Shown piece after piece: positions 35,661-45,516 of a stretch of 64,000 bases of DNA. The notes under the pieces are model-generated. The model was not told the origin of the DNA. It did no database searches and worked only from the letters and a program-made list of their open reading frames with translations. Both the position numbers and the translations under genes were made by a program. The DNA is taken from the NCBI RefSeq assembly GCF_000090795.2, contig NW_003546242.1, forward strand, positions 1,812,216-1,876,215. Reading direction: 5' to 3'. How positions within the stretch are numbered: position 1 is the stretch's first letter; each line of letters opens with the position of its first letter. Source of the DNA: Amphimedon queenslandica (taxonomy: Eukaryota > Porifera > Demospongiae > Haplosclerida > Niphatidae).

Positions 35661-38600
35661 ATGCCTCTTTTTCTGTTTCTTTCAATAATTGTATTTTCAT
35701 CTGGCCTTGCAGTTAAAAGTCATACTTATGAACATATAACAGAAGATGGTGTGCTGGAGAGTTTTTTGTGTGCGGATAAACCATTAAAAGAAGACACCAT
35801 TGTAATTCTGTCAGCAAACTTCACTCATTTTATTAGCACTGCATCATCATTTTGCCTGATCAATAGTAGCTCTAATTACTCATTGACTTTAACCAGCAAT
35901 TCAACACAACCAGCTATTGTCAGCTGTAACTCCACCAATACATCAAGTGTTTTACCAACTACTGGGTTTGCTTTCTCTAACATACGTAACTTAACTCTAC
36001 ACAAATTAGTATTGAGAGGCTGTGGGGGGTATCTGAAAGGATTAGTAGGTCTAATGAAGACTATAAACTCAACAGAATCTTCGTTTTATTTCAGTGAGTA
36101 CCACTCTGCTGTACTATTATTTCTAAACATTGATACACTGCACATTATGGACATTAAAATTGCTTCCTATTATGGCTTTGCACTTCTATTTGTCAACCCA
36201 GTTAATGTGACAGGACATTGCATAGCAATTACTGCATCTAAAAGTGCTCAATTTATTTCAAGACATAGAAAAAGCCCTGGTAGTGGTATCTTTCTTCTGT
36301 TTTATGACAAATGGAAAATAGTCTTTCCTAATATTTTCTTGGACAGGATGAAGCTTTTTACCAATTTTGATGATAATTACGATATTACTGATCTCAATGA
36401 TCCAAAATTATTTGAGAAGCGTATTCCAGTCATCAATGCTGCTTGCCTAACAGTTTTCTTCACTCAAAATTTTACCGTCAATGTATATATCAGCAATTCA
36501 ACAATCAAAAGAAACTATGGATCAATATCAGGAGGTGCATTGGTGCTACACTCTAACAGTTTCACTAATTCTCAGGTCAGTATTACAAATACTATGTTTG
36601 AATCAAACACCGGTAACAAAAGCTATTATTGTGCTTTGCATCTTGCAGTATTATACAAGTTCAATGTAAAGGAACATTTTTATGTGAAGCAAACCAAAAT
36701 ACTACAACCATTGTATGTATATAATAGTAGCTTCACAGGTGAGAATATTATCTTTTATGATACCATAAAAAGTGGAGCCATTTATTTTGCTGCATATAAT
36801 CCTCCAGATAATAAAATTAATGTTGTATTGTCTAATGTGAAATGTAATCACATTAACACATTAGGCAAAGGTTATTGTTTGCAAGCAAATTCAAATTGGA
36901 GAGCAAGCTGTAACATTATTTTAGAAAATTTTTTGGCAAAAAACAATGGTAACTTTTTGCTACTTCCCATCATGGAGTCTTCTACGTTTATGATATCCAA
37001 CATTAGTAATCTTGTTTTGTCAGGATCAAAAAATCATTACATCAGGAATTATGGTTCTGTGTTTTATCTGGCTGACACTGATGTTGTTTTAGATGGTTAT
37101 TTTAACTTCAATAATAACAATGGTGGTAGGGGTTCAGTTTTCTTCTTATATGGAACCAGTAGGTTTTATCTTGTTAATGGCTTAAGAGCTTCTTTTATAA
37201 AAAATAATGCTTTACTTCAAGGAGGAGCAATTTATGCAGCATTTGATAATTGCACCAAGAAATGCATGTGCACATTTCTTCTTAATTCAACTCACAATAA
37301 CATCAGTATTAACTTTATTGATAACACTGCAACAGAATCAGGGAGTTCGGTCTACAGTACTAACTTGTACAACTGCTACATAAAAGATGAATATTACAGT
37401 GCTTTCAAAGCAAAAGTATTATTTCATCAAATATCAAATGGCACTTTAGACACTGGCCTTTCCACATATACAGATAAAGTATGCATATTTATAGACAATG
37501 AATGTATAACATTTAGTGATACAATATCAGTGTATCCAGGTCAGACATTTGCAATACCAATGGCAGCTCTTGATGGACTTAATCATACAGTTTTTTCTGA
37601 AGTGTCTTTAGGATTATTTAAAGTGCTAAAATCACATCTTTCCCAAAAGACTAATCGTTTCTTTCCAATATTTTCTTGGTCTTTATCTGACAGCCGGCAG
37701 ATATTGAATGAAGGTACCTTTACAGTTGTCCAGTTGACAATTCAATTAAGAAATGAAACGCTTAATCAAATCCCTCATCAAGAATCTATTTTGCTGGTTC
37801 AAGCAACAACTAAAAGTGACATAAATTTTTCATTGCCAATAAATTTAAAGACTTGTCCTGTTGGCTTTGAATTTAATCAAGAGCAGCAATGCAAATGCTC
37901 AAAAGCTATTTTAAAACTTCAATATCCAGCAAAGTGTGCAATATCATACGAATTAAACAAAAACCAGAAAATGTTCCCAAATATTACTATCTCAAGACCA
38001 TCAACTTTGACAGGCTGGATTGGGCTTTTGAATACATCTCTTGAAACTAATGTTTTTGGTGTGGCTTCAACATGTTCTTTATACTGCAATGCAATAAGAA
38101 ATTTTAATGTATTTGTGATCAAGGAAAATGCAAGCATAGAAATAGCTGATATACAAAATTTGGGTAACAGTGCACCACTTTGCCTTGAATACAGAGAAGG
38201 ACCTTTATGCACTCAATGTTTTCCTGGCTATAGTGTCACATTTAGCTCAAATCAATGCAAGAGATGCAGTAATTGGTGGCTTTTAACTTTAATCATCTAT
38301 GCAGCAATTGGCCCTTTATTCATTTACATTTTATATGCTCTCCAACTGACATTAACTACTGGTACACTCTATGGCATTATATTCTATGCTCAAATAATAG
38401 TCTTATTTAACAATGACAGTAATTATTACCAAGAAATGTTGCTATCAATGTATTACTATAGACTCACAAACGGCATCATTTCACTCATTAATTTGAACTT
38501 TGACACTGGTATTCCGCTTTGTTTATACAATGGAATGACAGAATTAGTGAGATCTGGTCTTGGCTTAGTGTTTCCTATCTATTTACTTCTAATTGTGGTA

Positions 38601-39464
38601 GGTCTCATTGTTGCAAGTCGATACTCTGTCAAACTCTCTAACAGAATATCCCATTCATCAGTGCAGGTATTGGTTACAGTTGTACATCTTTCGTTCACAA
38701 GACTTTTGACGTCTGTTTTAGATGTGTTTAATTCAGTTGAAATATTTACCAACACAACTGAAGTGCCACTCATAGTTTGGTATAATGATGCTACAGTTGA
38801 ATATGGTAGGGGAAATCATTTAATATTAATGATCATTACATCATTAATAGTCGTGCCTATTCTACTGGTGTATATAATAATACTTATAGCTGGTAAGCTA
38901 TTGCTCAAAATAGATAGCGTCAGAGAGTATATTCGTCCCATTTATGAAGCTATGCATGCTCCTTTTAAGAGCAATTCAGAATTTTCTTTTTCAATCAATG
39001 TTCTGTTTGTCAGTATGATATACATAATGTACATCAGACATTTCACTGCTTCACGGTTGATCCCAATTGGTAGTGTGTATTTTCAAATCATAACTTTCAT
39101 TCATCCTTTTAAGAAGACTTACAATAACGTGTTAAACTTTATTTGCATCATTGTCTTAAGCATAGTTGCTGTAACTTGGTACTACTTTAACATTAATGGA
39201 TACAACCCTACAACAGCATTAGCCATAGCCAATTCAGCAATAATATTGATGCTGACTGCAGTTATTTTAAGCCATATTTCACCATTTACACGATTCATTA
39301 AAAGAAAGAAGTGTTACCTTACAACTAAGATGCAATGGCTTAATCATCGAAGTGGCACAAGAGCTCAATGCACTTCAGAGAATAATAATTTCAGACAGAG
39401 GCAGGGATCGTTTTTTGAGTCATGCTCTGAAAGAGAACCACTACTTCAGATGATAAACGATTGA
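35661..39464 (+). CDS. Large intronless protein: beta-helix ectodomain plus about nine membrane spans
   Basis: 1267 residues, one exon. A signal peptide (MPLFLFLSIIVFSSGLAV) leads into an Asn-rich ectodomain of about 850 residues with short strand repeats and PMP-like motifs (ISGGALVLHS, FIKNNALLQGGAIYA, INFIDNTATESGSS), as in parallel beta-helices. A VYPGQTFAIPM segment (about residue 620) and a Cys-rich neck follow: CPVGFEFNQEQQCKCS, then YREGPLCTQCFPGYSVTFSS. From about residue 870 there are roughly nine hydrophobic segments, with the shared motifs INLNFDTGIPLCLYNGM and VWYNDATVEYGRGNH between them. The tail ends SEREPLLQMIND, which fits an acidic dileucine sorting signal. It is a paralogue of the convergent gene at 40364-43678. 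I know of no assigned function. A receptor or channel is possible; the spans have a loose resemblance in layout to fungal TRP-like proteins, which is untested. Confidence 0.9.
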   Translation: MPLFLFLSIIVFSSGLAVKSHTYEHITEDGVLESFLCADKPLKEDTIVILSANFTHFISTASSFCLINSSSNYSLTLTSNSTQPAIVSCNSTNTSSVLPTTGFAFSNIRNLTLHKLVLRGCGGYLKGLVGLMKTINSTESSFYFSEYHSAVLLFLNIDTLHIMDIKIASYYGFALLFVNPVNVTGHCIAITASKSAQFISRHRKSPGSGIFLLFYDKWKIVFPNIFLDRMKLFTNFDDNYDITDLNDPKLFEKRIPVINAACLTVFFTQNFTVNVYISNSTIKRNYGSISGGALVLHSNSFTNSQVSITNTMFESNTGNKSYYCALHLAVLYKFNVKEHFYVKQTKILQPLYVYNSSFTGENIIFYDTIKSGAIYFAAYNPPDNKINVVLSNVKCNHINTLGKGYCLQANSNWRASCNIILENFLAKNNGNFLLLPIMESSTFMISNISNLVLSGSKNHYIRNYGSVFYLADTDVVLDGYFNFNNNNGGRGSVFFLYGTSRFYLVNGLRASFIKNNALLQGGAIYAAFDNCTKKCMCTFLLNSTHNNISINFIDNTATESGSSVYSTNLYNCYIKDEYYSAFKAKVLFHQISNGTLDTGLSTYTDKVCIFIDNECITFSDTISVYPGQTFAIPMAALDGLNHTVFSEVSLGLFKVLKSHLSQKTNRFFPIFSWSLSDSRQILNEGTFTVVQLTIQLRNETLNQIPHQESILLVQATTKSDINFSLPINLKTCPVGFEFNQEQQCKCSKAILKLQYPAKCAISYELNKNQKMFPNITISRPSTLTGWIGLLNTSLETNVFGVASTCSLYCNAIRNFNVFVIKENASIEIADIQNLGNSAPLCLEYREGPLCTQCFPGYSVTFSSNQCKRCSNWWLLTLIIYAAIGPLFIYILYALQLTLTTGTLYGIIFYAQIIVLFNNDSNYYQEMLLSMYYYRLTNGIISLINLNFDTGIPLCLYNGMTELVRSGLGLVFPIYLLLIVVGLIVASRYSVKLSNRISHSSVQVLVTVVHLSFTRLLTSVLDVFNSVEIFTNTTEVPLIVWYNDATVEYGRGNHLILMIITSLIVVPILLVYIIILIAGKLLLKIDSVREYIRPIYEAMHAPFKSNSEFSFSINVLFVSMIYIMYIRHFTASRLIPIGSVYFQIITFIHPFKKTYNNVLNFICIIVLSIVAVTWYYFNINGYNPTTALAIANSAIILMLTAVILSHISPFTRFIKRKKCYLTTKMQWLNHRSGTRAQCTSENNNFRQRQGSFFESCSEREPLLQMIND

Positions 39465-40363
39465 CTTTACATTAGATTAGCATCTGATTTTTGTGGCTAG
39501 CACACACAGTATACATTATAATTGCTTGTAATATGTAAGCTTTTTGATTTTCTGCATAGTAATTCAAATACTTTATTATACTTACTTTAGAAGCATAAAC
39601 TGCTATCAAGCCAAAGCTATTGGAATGATGATTACAATGCTCATTGTTGCGCAGCTGGTTAAAAATACACTTTTTTCATTATTTCTGAATGCATTGATAA
39701 GATCAATATATAGCATGCAACAAAAGTATATTAGTCTCCTTAAATAGGAAATCAAAAGGGCAAAACAAGACTAAATTTGTACAAACGTAATTTTTGCATT
39801 ACATTCACTTAAAATCCTGCCAAGAGCAAACAGTAGTATAAGCAGCTTAATTACTTATGTAGCTCTAATAGTATATTGTTACTATGATAGCTCACTTAGC
39901 ATGCTTTGTGGGCAATCCATGATGAACTAATCCTTTTCATAGTTACCAATAGCCTACACTAATTCTAAGAAGACATGTACACATACAGTCGTGCATGCAA
40001 TTTTATATGTAAAACAATCAAAATGTTTCCTAGAACTTTCATACTGGTACTTGTAATACAAATCTGTGTTCATGAGTTAAGGACATACTACTAGTACCTA
40101 TTAAGATTTTGTTCATTTATGCACCTGCACTAGTGCACAGAAATAATGACTATCTTTTTTTATTATAGCAAGCTTTCCATGACAATAAAATAATGGATAA
40201 AAGATTAAAAATAATCAAAGACAAAAGTATAACAAAAAGCAGCATTGATGAAGTACAAGATAGCAAATTAAAAATACTAAAGATAATGAGGAATATGTTA
40301 ATTGTTAACAAAAGAGGAGTAAAAGCATGTGATGGCAAAAAACTACTAAATAAAAGATTGTGA
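39465..40363. other. Convergent spacer between the two beta-helix genes
   Basis: About 900 bp of AT-rich DNA between two stop codons. A short piece near 39885-39930 (AGCTCACTTAGCATGCTTTGTGGGCAATCC) matches the right end of the dispersed TACAGGG repeat. There is no other supported feature. Confidence 0.45.
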
Positions 40364-43300
40364 TTAAAACAGATCAACAACTGATTCACGACTATTACTA
40401 AGTCTAACTTCAGTAGAACTTGGTACAATTGCTCTCCTTTGTTGATCAACAGTTAGATGTGATTCATTTATATCTAAAAGAAGTTCGTCATCTTCATCTT
40501 GATTCTTGAATAACTTCTTAATTAGAGCATCATAACATTTCATGTGTAATATCTGTAGATAGAAATGATAAACAACTATCAAAATAAAACTAACAATAAA
40601 AACAGATAAACAAGTATTGTACCAGATCAACACTTTACTGTCATCAGTAAAGACCACAGATAAAGAAGCCATTATGCACAAATTTAAAAGAAACCAAAAC
40701 TCTATTATATTGTTTAACTTTTTTCTGTATACACCACCAAAAATAAAACTAAGGGAGAGGATAACAGCTGTGACTGCCAATAGCAAGACACATGATTCAT
40801 TCTGCAATAAGGTGACGATTAATAGTAATGGTATCCTAGTCACTAGCAGTAGACCAGGCCAGAACCGATACTCATCTTTCATTGGACCACTATAAGCATC
40901 AATAATAGGCTTGAAATGACTCCAGCTCCTGAACAATTTAAATTGTGAGAAATACTTCTCAAATACTGGATGACATAATAGGAACAGTGTGTATGGTATG
41001 ACAAAAAGAACAGACACCAATAGGGCAAATCCAAATAATCCAGTATGCTTCCCTTTAGCATATTCAACATTAGGATCCTCATACCATAAACTAACTGATC
41101 TTACTGACTCATTTGCACAGTGAAGAGTCACCTCCCGCTTGTGTAGTACAATAACAATAGTGCGGAATAGTTTAGTATACGAGAGAAATGTAAGTGTAGA
41201 TAGAACAGGAACAGTATGAGACCCCATCAATCTTGATATCTTACCATATCTCCTACATAATTGTATAATGATAATGATAATGATCCACAGGTAGAGAGGG
41301 AAAGCAAACTGGAGCCATTGTTTAGCATAACTGTCCATACCATTGTAAAAACATATCTCAAACCCAAAGTCTAAGTTAATCCATGATATCACTTGACTTA
41401 AGACTGGTAATGCTCCTTTCCTTGAAAGGACTGGCTCATATAACTTGACAATGTTAGCATAGAACAATAGACCATTGAGTGTACCTACTGATACTGTTAA
41501 ATTGAGAGCAATGAGTAGAACCACAAGTAGTACACCCATCACCGCAAACAGAGCAATCCAAGCTATCATCTTGTAACTATTATGACACTGTTCACACTTG
41601 TTTGATCCCATTAGTAGACTGTATCCATCTCTACATGATCCACACATTATCTGTCCTCTATCATCCACACATTGAGCATCAGTGTCATTCAACTGAAAGG
41701 TAACAGGATTAGGAGAACAATAGAGGAGACAGTCCTCATTGATAATGCATGCATTAGGATTGGTTGCATTAGCATTGAAAGGTGTACTGGTATGATATGT
41801 TCCAATCCACAGTAGACCGTTGTGTGTAATCTTTAGGCTATTTATATCACACCTCACATTCTCTCTTGAAACACTGCAATCACAAATACCTAAACTGTTT
41901 ACACTGAAACCAATAGGACACTCATTAAGAGTAAATGAAATATCTAATTGTAGTTCAATGTTGTAAAATGTATTAGTAGTGACACTGAGTGCAACATTAT
42001 GTTCCCCATAGTTAGTATATTTTGGTGTGTATTCAATCAGTGAACAATTATTAATGTATTTGTCTACCACTATTGTTCCATTAATTTCTATTGTTATTCT
42101 CCCATCTGAAAGACTATATGAGTTTGAATCAGTACTTAGTCCAAATAAAGCAACATTATATTTTAGCATTTGACCTGGAAAAACACTTTGTTGCTTACCA
42201 TCATACTGTATCGGTGTTGTTTCATTACTGTCAGGATCACAAAAAGCCAAATCAGTTGCATCACTTGATGATGAAGGATTTGTTGAGTTAAATATTTTAT
42301 GAAAATCGATATATATTCGTCCATACATATCATTTCCAGCTACTCCAGCAGTATTATCCTTTAATGTAAGAGGTATGGGTGACACTCTTGCAAATGCAGA
42401 CCCAGTTTTCTCATCCAAATAAATACCTCCTCCTTTATAAGATGCATGATTACCAATAAACTCCAAGTTAGCTGATGGTGCTAGGGCTATAACAGATGAA
42501 CCATTTATTGCCATTCCTCCTCCAACTACTCCAGTATTATTCTTAAATTCTAATCTATTTTCTACTATTACTACAGAAGACATAATTGCCAGCCCCGTTG
42601 ATAGACTATTTGTAACAGTAATGTTACTGAGAACAATAGAAAAACACCCTGCTATCTCATTTCTCCTGTTTCCAACAAGCTCGGTATCAATAAGACTGAT
42701 ATGTGCTGATGTTGATAAACGTCCGTTAACAGATAAACCAAACGCATCACTGTCACGTACTGAGCATGACTTAACAGTAATAGCAATATGATAATTACTT
42801 AATTGAAAATATTCTCTTAATATACCAAAGTATAATCCAATATCATTGTTGTAAATTTGGGAGTCTTCAATGACAATATTTGATCGTGATTCAACACCTT
42901 TGGTATTACAATATTTTGATCGTTGTGAATACATGTCAAACTCAAAGCCAAATCCATCATTTGAATAAGATACTGATGAATTGGTAATATACAGAAAAAA
43001 AAGAGATTCAGTGAAATAATAATAAATACCATAATCTGTTGTACTGATGATATTGACATTATCAAGGATAACTGATATATTATATGAAGTACCATGATCC
43101 ATACCAAATACTAAGTAGTCATTAGTCACAGTGACATTAGTCAGTGTTAATGAGTAATGATGTAATTCACTGTAACACACTGGAGGTGGATCATATTCAA
43201 AATTTAGATATACTTCATCAAAAACTGAAGATGTTATCTTGCTATCAAAAACATTGAGGAGGCTAACATGCATGTACCGGTGACTTAAGTTTTTAAAAAT

Positions 43301-43678
43301 GGAACCAGCAATTGTGATATCATTTGAATATCTAAAATATATGCGGCAGTGGAATGATATGTTACTGAAACTAACATGATTGCTGGTATTGATTGCTATA
43401 AAGACATTATTTATGCAGTGGATAGTAGGAGACTGGTCCAGTCCATGAAAAGTTACATTCTGTACTGAGTCCATTGTGACAGTAAAGTTAATGACATTAG
43501 TTCCAATGAAGTAGAAGATGGTGCCATTGTATTGAGACATATCCTCAGCATACACTGATAAAGGATGACAAGGATTATGAGTAACTGAACTGCAGTCATC
43601 AGACACATAATGCTGATGAGAGGAGACACTGGAGGAGCTACTGAAGAATAAGAGAACAACCAATAACAGGAGAGACAT
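40364..43678 (-). CDS. Large intronless protein: beta-helix ectodomain plus about nine membrane spans (paralogue)
   Basis: 1104 residues, one exon. A signal peptide (MSLLLLVVLLFFSSSSSVSS) is followed by an Asn/Ser-rich beta-helix region whose late repeats carry PMP-type FxxN and GG(G/A)I motifs: LEFKNNTGVVGGGMAINGS and LEFIGNHASYKGGGIYLDE. Next come SVFPGQMLKYNVALFG, CPIGFSVNSLGICDCS and the neck MCGSCRDGYSLLMGSNKCEQC. About nine membrane segments follow, with INLDFGFEICFYNGM and LWYEDPNVEYAKGKH at the same places as in the 35661 gene, plus PIIDAYSGPMKDEYRFWPG. The cytosolic tail is acidic (NQDEDDELLLDINES). Membrane-domain similarity to the neighbour is higher than that of the ectodomains, as expected if the ectodomain evolves fast. 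Function is unknown. A surface location with the N-terminus outside is inferred from the signal peptide. Confidence 0.9.
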   Translation of the reverse strand: MSLLLLVVLLFFSSSSSVSSHQHYVSDDCSSVTHNPCHPLSVYAEDMSQYNGTIFYFIGTNVINFTVTMDSVQNVTFHGLDQSPTIHCINNVFIAINTSNHVSFSNISFHCRIYFRYSNDITIAGSIFKNLSHRYMHVSLLNVFDSKITSSVFDEVYLNFEYDPPPVCYSELHHYSLTLTNVTVTNDYLVFGMDHGTSYNISVILDNVNIISTTDYGIYYYFTESLFFLYITNSSVSYSNDGFGFEFDMYSQRSKYCNTKGVESRSNIVIEDSQIYNNDIGLYFGILREYFQLSNYHIAITVKSCSVRDSDAFGLSVNGRLSTSAHISLIDTELVGNRRNEIAGCFSIVLSNITVTNSLSTGLAIMSSVVIVENRLEFKNNTGVVGGGMAINGSSVIALAPSANLEFIGNHASYKGGGIYLDEKTGSAFARVSPIPLTLKDNTAGVAGNDMYGRIYIDFHKIFNSTNPSSSSDATDLAFCDPDSNETTPIQYDGKQQSVFPGQMLKYNVALFGLSTDSNSYSLSDGRITIEINGTIVVDKYINNCSLIEYTPKYTNYGEHNVALSVTTNTFYNIELQLDISFTLNECPIGFSVNSLGICDCSVSRENVRCDINSLKITHNGLLWIGTYHTSTPFNANATNPNACIINEDCLLYCSPNPVTFQLNDTDAQCVDDRGQIMCGSCRDGYSLLMGSNKCEQCHNSYKMIAWIALFAVMGVLLVVLLIALNLTVSVGTLNGLLFYANIVKLYEPVLSRKGALPVLSQVISWINLDFGFEICFYNGMDSYAKQWLQFAFPLYLWIIIIIIIQLCRRYGKISRLMGSHTVPVLSTLTFLSYTKLFRTIVIVLHKREVTLHCANESVRSVSLWYEDPNVEYAKGKHTGLFGFALLVSVLFVIPYTLFLLCHPVFEKYFSQFKLFRSWSHFKPIIDAYSGPMKDEYRFWPGLLLVTRIPLLLIVTLLQNESCVLLLAVTAVILSLSFIFGGVYRKKLNNIIEFWFLLNLCIMASLSVVFTDDSKVLIWYNTCLSVFIVSFILIVVYHFYLQILHMKCYDALIKKLFKNQDEDDELLLDINESHLTVDQQRRAIVPSSTEVRLSNSRESVVDLF

Positions 43679-44352
43679 AGCTACTGTCTGTACTTAGCAG
43701 GCACAAAGGGCAGTTCCTACTAAATGAGACTGACTAGTACATTCAGTCTGTGTGTGATGAGACTAATTAAGCTAAGCCTATGGTCATTTGGAAGGTATCG
43801 TTTACACTTAAAGTAATAATCATATTGCAGTGAGTGACATATAATTAGATCAGCAGTAGTAGTGCTCATTATTATAGATTCACTAGTGGATACATGAACT
43901 TATCTTGGGGTCTTTTTCTAACTCAAAGGCTCAACTCAGTTGCTCATATACAAATGTATAATCTATAATAATTGCCTTCTAAATATGGAAATATTTTAGT
44001 TGTGATAGTTACATTCAATTTCTCATTAAATAATAATTTTAATGAATGCACAAAATGTTAAATATAACAACTGATTGAAGTTGAGGCATTAATGCATTTT
44101 GTTATAATCAGTATATGTACATAAACATCAGTGGTCCATTGATTTGAACGCACTATTGTTACACAGATACTTGATGACATGTAGTGAGTAGTTTTCACAA
44201 TGCTGCATGTTGAGCTGCCGACATTGTGAACAACAGGATCCTATTGGCCTAAAGAATGATAGATGGAGAGGTTTAACAAAGTGTAACAAGGACATAATTA
44301 TAATGGAGATAATTAGAGTGAGACAACATTGAGAATGATTAGTAGTGTAATG
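43679..44352. other. Spacer upstream of the second beta-helix gene, with one orphan Cys-rich frame
   Basis: It includes the probable promoter of the 40364-43678 gene. At 44128-44250 on the minus strand, an acceptor-like TTCTTTAG is followed by a frame reading [20 protein letters not shown] and ending KSMDH-stop, which could be a terminal exon of an unidentified gene. No matching upstream exon could be joined. Confidence 0.3.
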
Positions 44353-44916
44353 TACAGGGCTTCCCACAAGATTTGGCATAGTGCTTTTGTCAGCATATTT
44401 TTAAGTTGCTTCAAAATTTGATATGTTCAGCCAAATTTGTTAAAAATTAGATAGAAAGAAGTCACCAATGTTATAATTTCCTGATGCATGTTTACATTTT
44501 TATGTTGAGTATAAGATTTAAGCTCATTTTAATAAAATTCGATTTTTTGAAAATTTTAAAAGTTGATCAAAATTAGACCAAAGCTCCTGTGTTATATAGT
44601 ACAGCCCAATTTAACCAAAAATAGAAAGTAGAAAAATCTCCATTTTTAATACTTTTTTCTGATACACATAAATGTTTTCATGTTGAATATTAAGTTTAAG
44701 CACATTCCAATCCCCTGTACTATAGTAAAAAAAATTTGGCCAAATTTTCCTTATTATGAAAATTAGAGCATTTACATAGTGTTGAAAGTTAAAATGGATT
44801 TCAAGCAAATTTGTATTTTAAGGAATTTTTGAAGTTCAATGTAGATTCTGTATTGTAATGCTTGTCAGCTCATGGAGCATGCTGTTTAGCTCACTTCATT
44901 TATGGGAAGCCCTGTA
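44353..44916. mobile_element. TIR element of 564 bp, best copy of the dispersed repeat family
   Basis: The perfect 13-bp inverted ends are TACAGGGCTTCCC (44353-44365) and GGGAAGCCCTGTA (44904-44916). The interior has two or more paragraphs with GAAATTTTGAAAATT, TGATACACATAAATGTTTTCATG and CTTGTCAGCTCATGGAGCATG before the right end. These phrases tie together the fragments at 1.7-2.7, 17.3, 22.1, 34.7, 46.8 and 51.7 kb. No transposase is visible. The target duplication may be TA, inside the ends. Confidence 0.8.
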
Positions 44917-44929
44917 TAAAAATAGATGT

Positions 44930-45275
44930 ATATCTAAGAAGTAAAAATGATGAGAAAGAGAGGAGTGGAATGATAAATTTAGTGCATGAATCTAATACAT
45001 CAAAGTACAGGAGGGACAAAATGAGGAACATAAATGGAAGAAAGTTGGAAAGAGAACTGTAGTGTAAAAACTTACAGGTTTACCACTTCTAACCAAAGGA
45101 TGCATGGTAGATATAACAAAAAAATATAATAATGATGAGGAAGATAATAGAAGACAACATGAAGAATGATGAATTTAGATCAAATGTGCATCAACAGAAT
45201 ACATCAAAGTGCATGAGGGAAGGAGGAAGAGACTAGGAAGGAAAGCAGAAAGAGAGTAGCGTATAACCTTACAGA
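44930..45275. repeat. Two diverged tandem copies of a purine-rich unit of about 170 bp
   Basis: The stretches at 44935-45080 and 45120-45275 share AATGATGA(G/T)(A/G)AA, GAATGAT(A/G)AATTTAG, AATACATCAAAGT(A/G)CA, GGAGG and GAAAG(A/C)AG, ending at CTTACAG. They look like a duplicated intron segment, each followed by a short exon-like sequence on the minus strand. Confidence 0.5.
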
Positions 45276-45354
45276 TAATAACCAAAGTCCATTTAGCATT
45301 AGTAAAAGCAAGAGTATAATGTACCCTTGGTAAAAGCAATGGATGGTTTACTAA

Positions 45355-45516
45355 TCACATCAGATCCAGTAGTAACAGAACTACCACAATGCTGCCAAAA
45401 ACTAATGAAGAACAACCCCACAGTCTACTTGATTGGATGCCAATGTACTCATCCTTTTGAAATGCAAGTGTCAGCCTCTTGTACTCTTGGATGATGGTTG
45501 ACTGATTTGGGTTTGC
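45355..45516 (-). CDS. Possible terminal exon of an unknown single-span membrane protein
   Basis: After an acceptor-like GGATTAG, 53 codons read ANPNQSTIIQEYKRLTLAFQ, then a hydrophobic run LWGCSSLVFGSIVVVLLLLD and a stop. Amino-acid usage looks coding. I do not recognise the family and no other exon could be joined. It could belong to the same gene as the Cys-rich frame at 44128. Confidence 0.3.
   Translation of the reverse strand, partial: ANPNQSTIIQEYKRLTLAFQKDEYIGIQSSRLWGCSSLVFGSIVVVLLLLDLM

Noticed and set aside
39544-39747. 67-codon frame after the first beta-helix gene
   Set aside because: No signal, motif or splice evidence; lies in the 3' spacer.
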